Both the position numbers and the translations under genes were made by a program. Below the pieces are notes generated by a model, which made no database searches, was not told where the DNA came from, and worked only from the letters and a program-made list of their open reading frames with translations. This document shows, piece after piece, positions 28,688-37,821 of a DNA stretch of 64,000 nt (position 1 is its first letter; each line of letters opens with the position of its first letter). This DNA comes from Streptococcus sanguinis (GTDB lineage: Bacteria; Bacillota; Bacilli; Lactobacillales; Streptococcaceae), in NCBI RefSeq assembly GCF_900635155.1, contig NZ_LR134002.1, positions 186,001 to 250,000 on the forward strand, written 5' to 3'.

Positions 28688-28858
28688 ATGGAATTGTTTA
28701 AAAAATATCAATATCCAATCTTGTCTGGATTAGCAGGAGTTATTCTAGCCTGTTTTATCCTATCCTTTGGCTTCTTTAAGACTCTCTTTGTCTTGATTTG
28801 CGCTACTCTAGGAGCAGGAATTGGATATTATATTCAAAAAAATAATATATTTAAATAA
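28688..28858 (+). CDS. Small DUF2273-type membrane protein
   Basis: A 56-aa protein beginning MELFKKYQYPILSGLAGVIL. It has two TM helices separated by a short turn (SFGFFKTLFVLICATLGAGIGYYI) and a basic end, the pattern of the small DUF2273 proteins between amaP and asp23. AAGGAAG precedes ATG 28688. Function unknown; it probably belongs to the membrane platform for Asp23. Confidence 0.85.
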   Translation: MELFKKYQYPILSGLAGVILACFILSFGFFKTLFVLICATLGAGIGYYIQKNNIFK

Positions 28859-28872
28859 TAAAGGAGTTTAAT

Positions 28873-29472
28873 ATGTCACATAAAGATGTTAAAGAAGTAA
28901 AAGATGTTGCAAAGAAGGAAGTTGCTCAAGCAACTCATGAAGTAAAAGGTGAATTGACTTACGATGATAAAGTCATTCAAAAAATTATTGGTATCTCTTT
29001 AGAGAAAGTTTCAGGTTTGCTGGCTGTTGACGGTGGCTTCTTCTCTAACTTAAAAGATAAAATTGTCAATTCTGACAATGTCACTCATGGTGTCAATGTT
29101 GAAGTTGGTAAAGAACAAGTAGCAGTTGACTTGAATGTAGTCGTGGAATATCAAAAGAATGTTCCTGCATTGTATGAAGAAATCAAAAAAGTTGTTGTAG
29201 AAGAAGTATCTAAGATGACTGATTTGGAAGTTGTTGAAGTAAATGTCAATGTTGTTGATATTAAAACGAAAGAACAACACGAAGCGGATTCAGTAAGCCT
29301 TCAAGACCGAGTGACAGATGTCGCTGAATCAACAGGTGAATTTGCTTCAGAGCAATTTGAAAAAGCAAAATCTGGCATTAGCGGTGGCTTCTCAGCTGTT
29401 CAAGAAAAAGTTGGCGATGGAGTAGATGCTGTTAAAGATGCTACATCAAAGGAAAACTCTCGCGTTCGTTAA
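28873..29472 (+). CDS. Asp23/Gls24 family envelope stress response protein
   Basis: A 199-aa protein. The Asp23 core (residues ~25-125) contains YDDKVIQKIIGISLEKVSGLL, the family start, and a VNVEVGKEQVAVDLNVVVEY strand pair. The C-terminal third is a charged, Ala/Glu/Ser-rich tail. Asp23 proteins form a soluble network bound at the membrane through AmaP and respond to alkaline or envelope stress. AAAGGAGTTTAAT precedes the start. It follows DUF2273 by 14 bp. Confidence 0.92.
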   Translation: MSHKDVKEVKDVAKKEVAQATHEVKGELTYDDKVIQKIIGISLEKVSGLLAVDGGFFSNLKDKIVNSDNVTHGVNVEVGKEQVAVDLNVVVEYQKNVPALYEEIKKVVVEEVSKMTDLEVVEVNVNVVDIKTKEQHEADSVSLQDRVTDVAESTGEFASEQFEKAKSGISGGFSAVQEKVGDGVDAVKDATSKENSRVR

Positions 29473-29553
29473 TCTAGTAATCAGGATTAGGAATACTTAT
29501 CTTGTTTGATTTCTTCAAACAATTGAAGCGAATGAATAATGGAGGTATCAATT

Positions 29554-29757
29554 ATGTCTACAGAAGAAAAATTCAACCAAGCTAAAGGTTCTGTTAAAGA
29601 AGGCTTTGGCAAATTAACTGGTGATAAAAAAACAGAAAAAGAAGGAGCTGCTGAAAAAGTAGTTTCTAAAGTTAAAGAAGTTGCAGAAGATGCCAAAGAT
29701 GCTGTTGAAGGCGCAATCGAAGGCGTTAAAAACATGGTTAAAAAAGACGATAAATAA
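29554..29757 (+). CDS. CsbD family stress protein
   Basis: A 67-aa, highly charged, Lys/Glu/Ala-rich protein starting [20 protein letters not shown], typical of CsbD-like general stress proteins. ATG 29554 follows GGAGGTATCAATT; the in-frame ATG 29539 is less well placed. It is the last gene of the Gls24 operon and is followed by a bidirectional terminator. The molecular role of CsbD is unknown. Confidence 0.88.
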   Translation: MSTEEKFNQAKGSVKEGFGKLTGDKKTEKEGAAEKVVSKVKEVAEDAKDAVEGAIEGVKNMVKKDDK

Positions 29758-29807
29758 AACCAATAGTTGATTTTCCTTATAAAAAGTTTTTGTTAACTAT
29801 AGTAACT

Positions 29808-29844
29808 AAAAAGAGAGAACATTTAATCCTGTTCTCTCTTTTTT
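29808..29844. terminator. Bidirectional terminator between csbD-like and DUF389 genes
   Basis: A long perfect stem (AAAAAGAGAGAACA / TGTTCTCTCTTTTT) with an 8-nt loop and flanking A and T runs. It serves both convergent transcripts. Confidence 0.92.
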
Positions 29845-29869
29845 GTGTATTTGGCTAGAAAAATTGTTC

Positions 29870-30922
29870 CTATTCCTTGTTTTTAGTTGGAGTTTCTTTC
29901 TTCTCCTTATCAATTTTTTGAAGTTCATGGTCATTTTTATATTGAATAATATACTCGACTATGTCTTTTTCGGTCAATCGATCATTGGATAATTGTGAAA
30001 TTTGAATTGAAATATGTTTCAAACCATAATCGTTTTGTTTACTAAGAATTTCTTTTACTTCCTCATCTGAAAGATAGTTTCCTGAAATAGTTAACTTTAA
30101 AGTATTGCCTTCTTTATCATAGTTCTTTTTTAGGATTGTGTTCTCTTTAAACTGATCAGATAAGTATTTATTTATAGATTCATTGATTAAGGTCTCTCTC
30201 ACTAAGGTAGTCGCTGAAACCAAACTTGGAATAATAAGAATAAGCGAAACTAGAATTAATATTTTTCGCATTTTATAGGCTTCTTGATTGTGTTTAATGT
30301 AATGATTTTTCACCATAGTTAAGCTCGTCCCTATGTATGTAGCAAGCATAATAAAACTACAGTTAATGAAAAATAAGTAGGATGCTCCTAACATAAACTC
30401 AAAGTTTCCCGTTGCTATAGCATAGCCGACAGTACATACTGGGGGCATAAGAGCTGTTGCGATAGCTACTCCAGGTACAATGTTATTTGCTTCTTTTTTA
30501 CGTGCTCCAATAACTCCAGCTACCCCACCCACAAAAGCTATAACTACATCCCAAATTGTTGGTGAAGTTCTGGCAATAATTTCTGAACTTGCATAAGAAA
30601 TTGGAGAAATAAAAAAATAAACCGTAGATGCTAAGAGGCTTAACAAAACTTGAATAGAAAGAATTTTAAACGACTTTCTGAGCAGTTTCATATCTAGTAT
30701 TGCTAATGAAAAACCAATTCCAATAATAGGTGTCATTAATGGAGAAATCAACATTGCCCCAATGATAACTGGAGTGGAATCCATGTTTAAGCCAATAGAT
30801 GCAATCAACATTGCACATAACAAGGTAGCTAAATCGCTTCTTGATAAATCTAAATCATCGTAGAGCCTATCTCTAAATTCAACTAAAGAATAAAGTTTAT
30901 CCTCTTTTAAAATTTTTCTCAT
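29870..30922 (-). CDS. DUF389 family polytopic membrane protein
   Basis: A 350-aa membrane protein with about six TM helices in residues 35-230. The DUF389 hallmark is present: SIGLNMDSTPVIIGAMLISPLMTPI, and later FVGGVAGVIGARKK with ATALMPP. After the TM core, a hydrophilic C-terminal region (~250-350) ends in a Lys/Glu-rich tail. The function of DUF389 proteins is not established. Its start region at about 30922-30960 is AT-rich, with AGGGGAAT as a likely ribosome site upstream. Confidence 0.88.
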   Translation of the reverse strand: MRKILKEDKLYSLVEFRDRLYDDLDLSRSDLATLLCAMLIASIGLNMDSTPVIIGAMLISPLMTPIIGIGFSLAILDMKLLRKSFKILSIQVLLSLLASTVYFFISPISYASSEIIARTSPTIWDVVIAFVGGVAGVIGARKKEANNIVPGVAIATALMPPVCTVGYAIATGNFEFMLGASYLFFINCSFIMLATYIGTSLTMVKNHYIKHNQEAYKMRKILILVSLILIIPSLVSATTLVRETLINESINKYLSDQFKENTILKKNYDKEGNTLKLTISGNYLSDEEVKEILSKQNDYGLKHISIQISQLSNDRLTEKDIVEYIIQYKNDHELQKIDKEKKETPTKNKE

Positions 30923-31221
30923 AATAGTATTCCCCTTATTAAAGTCCTCTAAATTATAAATTCATGCAAAGCAATGAATGAAATAAGTAATATTCCAAAT
31001 GAAATACCGGAAGAAGTATACAACCGTTATTTATTTTAACATAAAAAATTACGATTAGAATCTAATTTCTGAGAAGAGGTTTCTTAACATTCTTACTGGA
31101 TTAAAAAAGCAACACATACTGAATTATTAATCGAATAACAAAACAGCATCTAGTTTGACAGCCTTTTTTCTTTGTGTAACTACTTTTTCAAAATTCTTAA
31201 AATATTTTTGTATTTTTAATG

Positions 31222-31259
31222 TGTAAACGCTTGCAAAATTCTGGATAGAGTACTATAAT
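31222..31259 (+). promoter_or_regulatory. Strong promoter overlapped by a CcpA cre site
   Basis: TTGCAA (31231-31236), 17-bp spacer, TATAAT (31254-31259). TGTAAACGCTTGCA (31222-31235) matches every position of the cre consensus TGWAARCGYTWNCW and overlaps the -35. CcpA binding here would block transcription in good sugar supply. Confidence 0.8.
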
Positions 31260-31265
31260 AGAGTT

Positions 31266-31673
31266 AAAGAAATAGAAAGAAAGGAAACCAAAGTCATTCG
31301 CTTTTAAGTTTACTTTGTTGGTATAGTTGTTTGTAATACATAAGTAGTTGCTTTACTTGACATATTGGTTGAATTGTCAGACAGGCCTGCTTAGCTTGCC
31401 TGATTGTAACGATAGTATAGAAAGTAGAAGCTTTTAGATGGTTTTCAAACTTCGAGAATTCAATCAATAGTGCTTTATTATGTTATAGAGATTTCCAATG
31501 CTAAGATAAAAAGAAAATCATTAGCGGTTGAAGGAATTAAAAGTTTATAAAAAATAATAAAAACAATAAATAAAAAATTGTTATTCAGTTACACCTTGGA
31601 TGAACTGATTGCTCTCATACCAGCGAAGTAAACCAGACCTCTAGCCGAGTAAAGCTAGAGGTCGTTTTTTTTT
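31266..31673 (+). ncRNA. Putative CcpA-regulated noncoding transcript, about 400 nt
   Basis: Defined by the promoter/cre at 31222-31259 and an excellent terminator at 31636-31673. I find no open frame with a ribosome site in between; the longest starts give under 15 codons. An AGAAAGGAAACC tract near 31280 resembles a ribosome site but no start codon follows. Local hairpins are visible (for example around CAGACAGGC near 31380). It could be a regulatory RNA or the shell of a lost gene; the sequence alone does not tell. Confidence 0.45.
31636..31673 (+). terminator. Terminator of the putative ncRNA
   Basis: A perfect 10-bp stem GACCTCTAGC / GCTAGAGGTC, 8-nt loop, then nine T. Confidence 0.92.
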
Positions 31674-31827
31674 GCTACGATTGGCATGCCGTGTATCTGG
31701 GGTGAGAGCCCTCTGGGGCCTGTTTTCTTGTGCTTTGCAAGTATAAGATACCGTTGACGGGAAAGGGTTTTCATTGTATATTTATATTAGGGATGGTGAT
31801 TGGAAAACAATTAGCAGTTAGGAGGGT

Positions 31828-32041
31828 ATGATTATGTCGATTATAAGAAAAGTTCAAATGTATCTTTTGCTTCTGTTTTTCTCTTTGAACAGTGTCTTGC
31901 CAAGTCAGATTGTCTTTGCGGAACAGTCGCAGAATGGTGTCTAAAGATTTGATTGACAAATACCGCTGGATTTCGCTGATTCAGTACAATGGCATGCGGG
32001 TCAGCAAACGGATGCTCCGATACTATGGTGTTGACTGGTGA
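31828..32041 (+). pseudogene. Remnant of a small secreted protein gene
   Basis: GGAGGGT precedes ATG 31828. The first 38 codons read as a signal peptide (IIRKVQMYLLLLFFSLNSVL then IVFAEQ), then hit TAA at 31942. In the +1 frame the sequence continues coherently from 31940 (SKDLIDKYRWISLIQYNGMR ... YYGVDW) to TGA 32041. It therefore looks like the two ends of a secreted-protein gene joined by a frameshift, probably with an internal deletion. No family recognised. A strong terminator follows. Confidence 0.55.
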
Positions 32042-32081
32042 TAAGCAATTTGCAAGACCAAGTGAGCCAATAAAAGGTGAG

Positions 32082-32118
32082 AAACCCGAATATCATACAG
32101 CTTGATATTCGGGTTTTT
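32082..32118 (+). terminator. Strong intrinsic terminator
   Basis: A 14-bp perfect stem AAACCCGAATATCA / TGATATTCGGGTTT with a 7-nt loop and T run. It separates the secreted-protein remnant from the next gene. Confidence 0.92.
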
Positions 32119-32135
32119 GGAAAGGTAAAGAGAAA

Positions 32136-32837
32136 ATGAAGCTGAAAAAAGAAAAATGTCGGCACCAGCTGTTTGACTATGAGACCGACTATGTCATCTG
32201 CCCGGCATGCGGTGAGCCTATTGCGGAGAATATACCGAATAATCCCAATTTCAAGCTGCAGATGATTCGGAGGAGTCGGAAGTATAAAATATTCTTAAGA
32301 TGGAAAAAAGGTTATTTCTTTTTCTTGTTTTTAATATTATTTTTAATGTTATTCATTATCTTCAATTATCAATTCTTGGATAGTTTAGTGATTAAAAGCT
32401 ACGGGATTACAGGTATTGATTCTTTTGAGCCTATTCTCAAATGGAGCTTCTATCCCTTCAAAGATGTTGTAGAGACAGCGGCCGTCCTCACTTTTATTCT
32501 TGCAGGACCTCAGCTTGATAGACGAGAATGGCTGAGACGCTGGCATCTTCAAAAGCATGCACATTACTATTTGGCATCATATCTGTATCCAGTAATCAGA
32601 GTAGCAAATTATATTCTGTTAATTTATCTAGGCAGTGAATTTTGGAGTAAGCTTATTTATTTAGAAGAGATGGACTTGTTGAATTATCACTTAGGTGGTC
32701 AGGAACTGATTTACGCTAGCGCGGTCTATGCTAAGGAAAATCTTCGCGGCCTCTACATTGTGCTGGGCCTTAATTTTCTTGCAGACTGCTGGCTCTTTTT
32801 CTACCAGCGCTTGGCTATATGGGTGAATCGTTTTTAG
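32136..32837 (+). CDS. Zinc-ribbon membrane protein of unknown function
   Basis: A 233-aa protein starting MKLKKEKCRHQLFDYETDYV. An N-terminal metal-binding element (C8, H10 and CPAC near residues 22-25) is followed by a basic linker. Four or so TM segments are visible: about 58-78, 110-125, 148-165 and 205-225. The layout resembles zinc-ribbon-plus-TM proteins common in Firmicutes. No enzymatic motif. A partial copy of its 5' end lies immediately downstream. GGAAAGGTAAAG precedes the start. Function not assigned. Confidence 0.7.
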   Translation: MKLKKEKCRHQLFDYETDYVICPACGEPIAENIPNNPNFKLQMIRRSRKYKIFLRWKKGYFFFLFLILFLMLFIIFNYQFLDSLVIKSYGITGIDSFEPILKWSFYPFKDVVETAAVLTFILAGPQLDRREWLRRWHLQKHAHYYLASYLYPVIRVANYILLIYLGSEFWSKLIYLEEMDLLNYHLGGQELIYASAVYAKENLRGLYIVLGLNFLADCWLFFYQRLAIWVNRF

Positions 32838-32858
32838 GATTTATGAAAGAGTATGAAT

Positions 32859-32999
32859 ATGAAAAAAGAAAAATGCCGCCACCAACTGTTTGACTATGAA
32901 GCCGACTATGTCATTTGTACGGCCTGCCTCTTTCTGCCTCTGATCTTTCCTTGCCATATCGGTCTTTGGGTAGCAGTGATTGGAATTTTGACGACCTAA
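32859..32999 (+). pseudogene. Truncated duplicate of the zinc-ribbon gene start
   Basis: The first ~23 codons (MKKEKCRHQLFDYEADYVIC then TAC) nearly repeat the start of the preceding gene, after which the sequence switches to an unrelated hydrophobic stretch (LFLPLIFPCHIGLWVAVIG) and stops at 32997. The 46-aa product would have half a zinc ribbon and one TM helix. A partial duplication fused to other DNA is the simplest reading. Downstream, to about 33220, a frame with coding-like composition is broken by stops, which suggests further decay. Confidence 0.6.
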
Positions 33000-33220
33000 A
33001 TCCTGCCCGGCTTTCTCAGTAATCCCAATCACAGTTTTGTCTCGGCTGATCTCAGCCCTATCGATTTTCCTCATTTGATTGAGCGGCTGTTTCTTTTGGA
33101 CATTATCACTTTTGGGTAGAAGTTGATTGGGCTTTCCGAGTATTTCGGAAATGAAAATTTCTCCCCCTGTCTGTCCTTCTGCCCTAAACTCCTTGTAATA
33201 AGCTAGAACGTAGATTCTCA

Positions 33221-33382
33221 ATGAGGTTTCTGCTTATAGAGGTAGCGCTTCCGATTCTAAGCTTGATAGCTAGCCTGCTGTTCTTTTCTGCTCATGCTCT
33301 GGCAACGGTCGGGCTGGCTTTCTTGGTTATAGCTGCGATAATGGTTTATTTTGTCCGTTTTAATCTGACTGGCAAAGCCTAA
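33221..33382 (+). CDS. Possible small two-helix membrane protein
   Basis: An open frame of 53 codons (starts MRFLLIEVALPILSLIASLL, ends NLTGKA) encoding two hydrophobic segments. There is no good ribosome site before ATG 33221, and the upstream region looks decayed, so this may be the tail of a broken membrane gene rather than a real small gene. Function unknown. Confidence 0.35.
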   Translation: MRFLLIEVALPILSLIASLLFFSAHALATVGLAFLVIAAIMVYFVRFNLTGKA

Positions 33383-33646
33383 CCCTAAAAAGGGACAGTT
33401 TGCGGCTGTTTCTTTTTTGTTGTCGGTGTGTTTTTTCGTGGTTAGAAAAATAGCTCCATTCTAAGTGACAATGGAAAAACAATTTTTCTTTGTTTTGAAA
33501 AAAGCTGAAAAAATGCTATAATAGGTTAGATATGCGAACCTTAAGTTTGCAAGACTGTAATTCGACTTGGCTAGCCAAGGACCGTTAGTAATAAAATAAA
33601 GAATCTTTGATAAAAGTGAGGTTCTGAAAATTGAATAGGAGAAAAA

Positions 33647-35314
33647 ATGAGCAAGAGCAATATTAAACTGATTGCTTTGGGCGGCGTACGTGAAAATGGG
33701 AAAAATCTTTACGTTGTCGAAGTGGATGATTCCATTTTTGTATTGGATGTTGGGCTGAAGTACCCAGAAAATGAGCAGTTGGGCGTGGATTATGTCGTTC
33801 CCAACATGGACTATTTGTTTGAAAACAAGAAGCGGATTGCGGGTGTCTTTCTGACGCACGGGCACGCGGATGCGATTGGTGCTCTGCCTAATCTTTTGGC
33901 AGATGCTAAGGTGCCGGTTTTTGGATCAGAATTGACGATTGAGCTAGCTAAGCTTTTTGTTAAAAATAACGATGCAGTTAAGAAATTCAATGATTTCCAT
34001 GTGATTGATGAGAATACCGAGATTGAATTTGGCAAAACCGTGGTTTCCTTCTTCCGGACGACTCACTCGATTCCTGAGAGTTTGGGAATTGTCATCAAGA
34101 CCAGAAAAGGCAGCATCGTTTATACAGGTGATTTCAAGTTTGACCAGTCTGCCAGCCCGTCCTATGCGACAGACTTTGGCCGTTTAGCTGAAATTGGCCG
34201 CGAGGGTGTTCTGGCCTTGCTCAGTGATTCAGCCAATGCAGACAGTAGTGTTCAGGTGGCTAGTGAGAGCGAGGTTGGCAAGGAAATCGAAGATACGATT
34301 GCCGACTGGGATGGCCGCGTGATTGTTGCGGCGGTTGCCAGCAACTTGTCTCGTATCCAGCAGGTCTTTGATGCAGCTGCTGAGACTGGTCGTCGAGTTG
34401 TTTTGACAGGCTTTGACATTGAAAATATCGTCCGTACGGCTATCCGCCTCAAGAAGCTGTCCTTGGTGGACGAACGCCTTTTGATCAAGCCTAAGGAAAT
34501 GTCTAAGTTTGAAGACCATGAGCTGATTATCTTGGAGACTGGCCGGATGGGTGAGCCTATCAATGGTCTGCGTAAGATGTCAATCGGCCGCCACCGCTAT
34601 GTGGAAATCAAGGAAGGCGATTTAATCTACATCGTAACGACGCCGTCTATTGCCAAGGAAGCGGTCGTGGCTCGTGTAGAAAATATGATTTATCAAGCGG
34701 GTGGTATTGTCAAGCTGATTACCCAAAACCTGCGGGTTTCAGGTCACGCAAATGCGCGTGATTTGCAGCTCATGATTAACCTGCTGCAGCCTAAGTACCT
34801 CTTCCCTATTCAGGGTGAGTACCGTGGCTTGGATGCTCATGCTAAGGCTGCCATGGAAATTGGCATGCTGCCGGAAAATATCTTCATTCCTAAGCGGGGC
34901 AGCATCATGGAATACGACCATGGTGATTTTTTGCCAGCTGGTGCTGTGTCAGCAGGAGATGTCATGATTGATGGGAATGCGATTGGTGACGTGGGCAATA
35001 TCGTCCTGCGCGACCGCAAGGTCTTGTCTGAAGATGGTATTTTCATTGTGGCACTCACAGTTAACCGGAAGGAAAAGAAAATCATTTCCAAGGCTAAAGT
35101 ACACACCCGGGGATTTGTCTATGTCAAGAAGAGCAGAGATATTTTGCGCGAAAGCTCTGACATTATCAATAAAACAGTGGAAGACTATCTGGCGCAGGAT
35201 AGCTTTGACTGGGGTGAGCTGAAAGGAGCTGTCCGTGACAGTTTGGCCAAATATCTCTTTGACCAAACCAAGCGTCGCCCAGCTATTTTGCCGGTTGTTA
35301 TGGAAGTGCGGTAA
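33647..35314 (+). CDS. rnjB: Ribonuclease J2
   Basis: A 555-aa beta-CASP metallo-beta-lactamase RNase that, with RNase J1, processes and degrades mRNA. The metal motif appears as HGHADAIG near residue 75, where RNase J1 has HGHEDHIG; loss of the second His is typical of the weakly active J2 paralogue. The rest of the lactamase and beta-CASP domains and the C-terminal domain (HTRGFVY) are intact. The wording matches the pneumococcal J2 protein and the esterase gene follows it there too, supporting rnjB over rnjA. AGGAGAAAAA precedes ATG 33647. Confidence 0.9.
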   Translation: MSKSNIKLIALGGVRENGKNLYVVEVDDSIFVLDVGLKYPENEQLGVDYVVPNMDYLFENKKRIAGVFLTHGHADAIGALPNLLADAKVPVFGSELTIELAKLFVKNNDAVKKFNDFHVIDENTEIEFGKTVVSFFRTTHSIPESLGIVIKTRKGSIVYTGDFKFDQSASPSYATDFGRLAEIGREGVLALLSDSANADSSVQVASESEVGKEIEDTIADWDGRVIVAAVASNLSRIQQVFDAAAETGRRVVLTGFDIENIVRTAIRLKKLSLVDERLLIKPKEMSKFEDHELIILETGRMGEPINGLRKMSIGRHRYVEIKEGDLIYIVTTPSIAKEAVVARVENMIYQAGGIVKLITQNLRVSGHANARDLQLMINLLQPKYLFPIQGEYRGLDAHAKAAMEIGMLPENIFIPKRGSIMEYDHGDFLPAGAVSAGDVMIDGNAIGDVGNIVLRDRKVLSEDGIFIVALTVNRKEKKIISKAKVHTRGFVYVKKSRDILRESSDIINKTVEDYLAQDSFDWGELKGAVRDSLAKYLFDQTKRRPAILPVVMEVR

Positions 35315-35388
35315 AAATCTGAACACAAATACAAGAAAAGTCGGGCTTCGGCTTTTTCTTGTCAGAAAGATACGAAGGAGAAATGCGA

Positions 35389-36168
35389 ATGGCAGTGATG
35401 AAAATAGAGTATTATTCTGAAGCTTTGGAGATGGAATGGGGCGTCAATGTCCTCTATCCAGACGCGGCTCGCGTGGACAAGCCGGACGATAAGGACATTC
35501 CTGTTTTGTACCTGCTTCATGGTATGAATGGGAATCACAATAGCTGGCTCAAGCGCTCAAATATTGAGCGTCTGGTTCGCTCGACCAACTTGATTGTTGT
35601 CATGCCTAATACCAGCAATGGCTGGTACACCGATACTCAGTACGGTTTTAACTATTACGAAGCCATCGCTGAGGAGCTGCCTCGGGTGCTCAAGCGCTTT
35701 TTCCCAAATATGTCAGATAAGCGGGAGAAGAATTTTATCGCAGGCCTTTCCATGGGCGGATACGGAGCCTTTAAGCTGGCTCTCAAGTCTAACCGCTTTT
35801 CATACGCGGCTAGTCTTTCTGGGGCTTTGAGTTTTCTTGATGCTCGTCCAGATAATGCTGAAATGGCAACACCGGCCTATTGGCGGGGAGTTTTTGGAGA
35901 CTATAAAGACTGGACCAGCAGCCCTCATTCGCTGGAAAGTATAGCCAAGCAATCTGATAAAAAGACTAAGCTTTGGGCATGGTGTGGCGAAGAGGACTTT
36001 CTCTACGAGGCTAATCAGAAGGCAGTAAAAAACTTGCAAGACTTAGGTTTGGAGATTACTTATAGCCACAGTCCAGGTAAGCATGAGTGGTATTACTGGG
36101 AAAAGCAGATGGAGAATGTGCTGGCTTGGCTTCCTATCGACTTCCAGCTGGAAGAGCGCCTGTCGTAA
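35389..36168 (+). CDS. estA: Tributyrin-type esterase
   Basis: A 259-aa alpha/beta hydrolase. The nucleophile elbow GLSMGGYG (Ser about residue 121) and a C-terminal catalytic His in GKHEWYYWE are visible, and [14 protein letters not shown] gives the oxyanion-side HG. It resembles the streptococcal EstA/tributyrin esterase family, also seen as S-formylglutathione-hydrolase-like. The start is set at ATG 35389 (MAVMKIEYY) on family length and AAGGAG upstream; ATG 35359 would add ten residues. Cytoplasmic, with no signal peptide. Confidence 0.88.
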   Translation: MAVMKIEYYSEALEMEWGVNVLYPDAARVDKPDDKDIPVLYLLHGMNGNHNSWLKRSNIERLVRSTNLIVVMPNTSNGWYTDTQYGFNYYEAIAEELPRVLKRFFPNMSDKREKNFIAGLSMGGYGAFKLALKSNRFSYAASLSGALSFLDARPDNAEMATPAYWRGVFGDYKDWTSSPHSLESIAKQSDKKTKLWAWCGEEDFLYEANQKAVKNLQDLGLEITYSHSPGKHEWYYWEKQMENVLAWLPIDFQLEERLS

Positions 36169-36274
36169 AAATAGACTGTAAAGTCGTATTCTGCCCTCAG
36201 AGTATGATATAATGATTACGTTTGAAAATCGGAGTGGGAATAATTCCCCGAAACACAAATAGGAGAATGGAACT

Positions 36275-37732
36275 TTGACAAAAGCGATTCGAGTGCGTTA
36301 TGCACCAAGTCCGACTGGACTTTTACACATCGGAAATGCGCGGACTGCGCTCTTTAACTACCTCTATGCTCGTCATCATGGCGGGACCTTCATTATCCGT
36401 ATCGAGGATACAGACCGCAAGCGCCATGTAGAAGACGGAGAACGCTCACAGCTTGAAAACTTACGCTGGTTGGGTATTGACTGGGATGAAAGCCCTGAGA
36501 CTCACGAAAACTACCGCCAGTCTGAGCGCTTGGATATTTACCAAAAATACGTTAATGAACTTTTGGACAAGGGCTTAGCTTACAAGTCCTATGTGACTGA
36601 GGAAGAATTAGCGGCTGAACGGGAACGTCAGGAAGCAGCTGGTGAAACACCGCGTTATATCAATGAGTTTCTAGGCATGTCAGAGGAAGAAAAGGTAGCC
36701 TATATTGCTGAGCGTGAAGCAGCGGGCATCATTCCAACGGTTCGTCTGGCTGTCAATGAAGCTGGTGTCTATAAGTGGACTGACATGGTCAAGGGCGAAA
36801 TTGAGTTTGAAGGTGGCAATATCGGTGGTGACTGGGTTATCCAGAAGAAAGACGGCTACCCAACCTACAACTTTGCTGTGGTTGTTGATGACCATCTGAT
36901 GGAAATTTCACATGTTATTCGTGGAGATGACCACATTGCCAACACGCCTAAGCAACTCATGGTTTATGAAGCTCTAGGCTGGGAAGCTCCAGAATTTGGG
37001 CATATGACCCTGATTATCAACTCTGAAACAGGCAAGAAACTGTCCAAGCGCGATACCAATACCTTGCAGTTTATCGAGGATTATCGCAAGAAGGGCTACC
37101 TAGCAGAAGCAGTCTTTAACTTTATTGCACTGCTGGGCTGGAATCCTGGTGGAGAGCATGAGATTTTCTCTCGTCAAGAATTGATTGAGCTCTTTGATGA
37201 AAAACGTCTCAGCAAGTCCCCAGCTGCCTTTGACCAGAAGAAGCTGGACTGGATGAACAATGAATACATCAAGAATGCGGATTTTGACACAATCTTCGCT
37301 CTGGCTAAGCCGTACTTGGAAGAAGCGGGCCGTTTGACAGATAAGGCAGAAAAGCTTGTAGAGCTCTACAAACCGCAAATGAAGTCTGTAGACGAAATTG
37401 TGCCACTGACAGACCTCTTCTTTGCGGACTTCCCAGAGTTGACAGATGCGGAGCGTGAGGTCATGGCTGGTGAAACGGTACCGACCGTGCTGACAGCTTT
37501 CAAAGAAAAGTTAGAAGCTATGTCTGATGCAGATTTTGTGACGGAGAATATTTTCCCGCAAATCAAGGCTGTCCAAAAAGAGACAGGAATCAAGGGCAAA
37601 AACCTCTTTATGCCGATCCGGATTGCCGTTTCGGGTGAAATGCATGGACCAGAGCTACCAGATACGATTTACCTGCTAGGCCGAGAAAAATCTATCCAGC
37701 ATATCGAAAACATGCTGAATCAAATTCAATAA
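36275..37732 (+). CDS. gltX: Glutamyl-tRNA synthetase
   Basis: A 485-aa class I synthetase charging tRNA-Glu (and in bacteria lacking GlnRS also tRNA-Gln). The HIGH-type motif is [18 protein letters not shown] near residue 13, and the KMSKS-type motif is [10 protein letters not shown] near 255. Full length for the bacterial enzyme. It uses a TTG start (36275) with AGGAGA 9 nt upstream; no in-frame ATG gives the conserved N-terminus. Followed by a clear terminator. Confidence 0.95.
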   Translation: MTKAIRVRYAPSPTGLLHIGNARTALFNYLYARHHGGTFIIRIEDTDRKRHVEDGERSQLENLRWLGIDWDESPETHENYRQSERLDIYQKYVNELLDKGLAYKSYVTEEELAAERERQEAAGETPRYINEFLGMSEEEKVAYIAEREAAGIIPTVRLAVNEAGVYKWTDMVKGEIEFEGGNIGGDWVIQKKDGYPTYNFAVVVDDHLMEISHVIRGDDHIANTPKQLMVYEALGWEAPEFGHMTLIINSETGKKLSKRDTNTLQFIEDYRKKGYLAEAVFNFIALLGWNPGGEHEIFSRQELIELFDEKRLSKSPAAFDQKKLDWMNNEYIKNADFDTIFALAKPYLEEAGRLTDKAEKLVELYKPQMKSVDEIVPLTDLFFADFPELTDAEREVMAGETVPTVLTAFKEKLEAMSDADFVTENIFPQIKAVQKETGIKGKNLFMPIRIAVSGEMHGPELPDTIYLLGREKSIQHIENMLNQIQ

Positions 37733-37736
37733 GATG

Positions 37737-37759
37737 AACCAGCTTGAAAGCTGGTTTTT
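37737..37759 (+). terminator. Terminator after gltX
   Basis: AACCAGCT / AGCTGGTT with TGAA loop and T run. Confidence 0.9.
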
Positions 37760-37821
37760 ACTTTGCAAATTTTTATTTTTATGTCACAATTGTAATAAGA
37801 AAATACCTTAAGGAGAGAAAA

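Noticed and set aside
32841..33221. 126-aa open frame on the - strand
   Set aside because: Low-complexity translation without a ribosome site; it overlaps remnants that read better on the + strand.
33647..35314. Assignment as RNase J1 (rnjA)
   Set aside because: The metal motif is HADAIG rather than HEDHIG and the neighbour is estA, both pointing to RNase J2.
36180..36270. T-box leader before gltX
   Set aside because: The gap is too short and has no T-box sequence or long leader hairpins.
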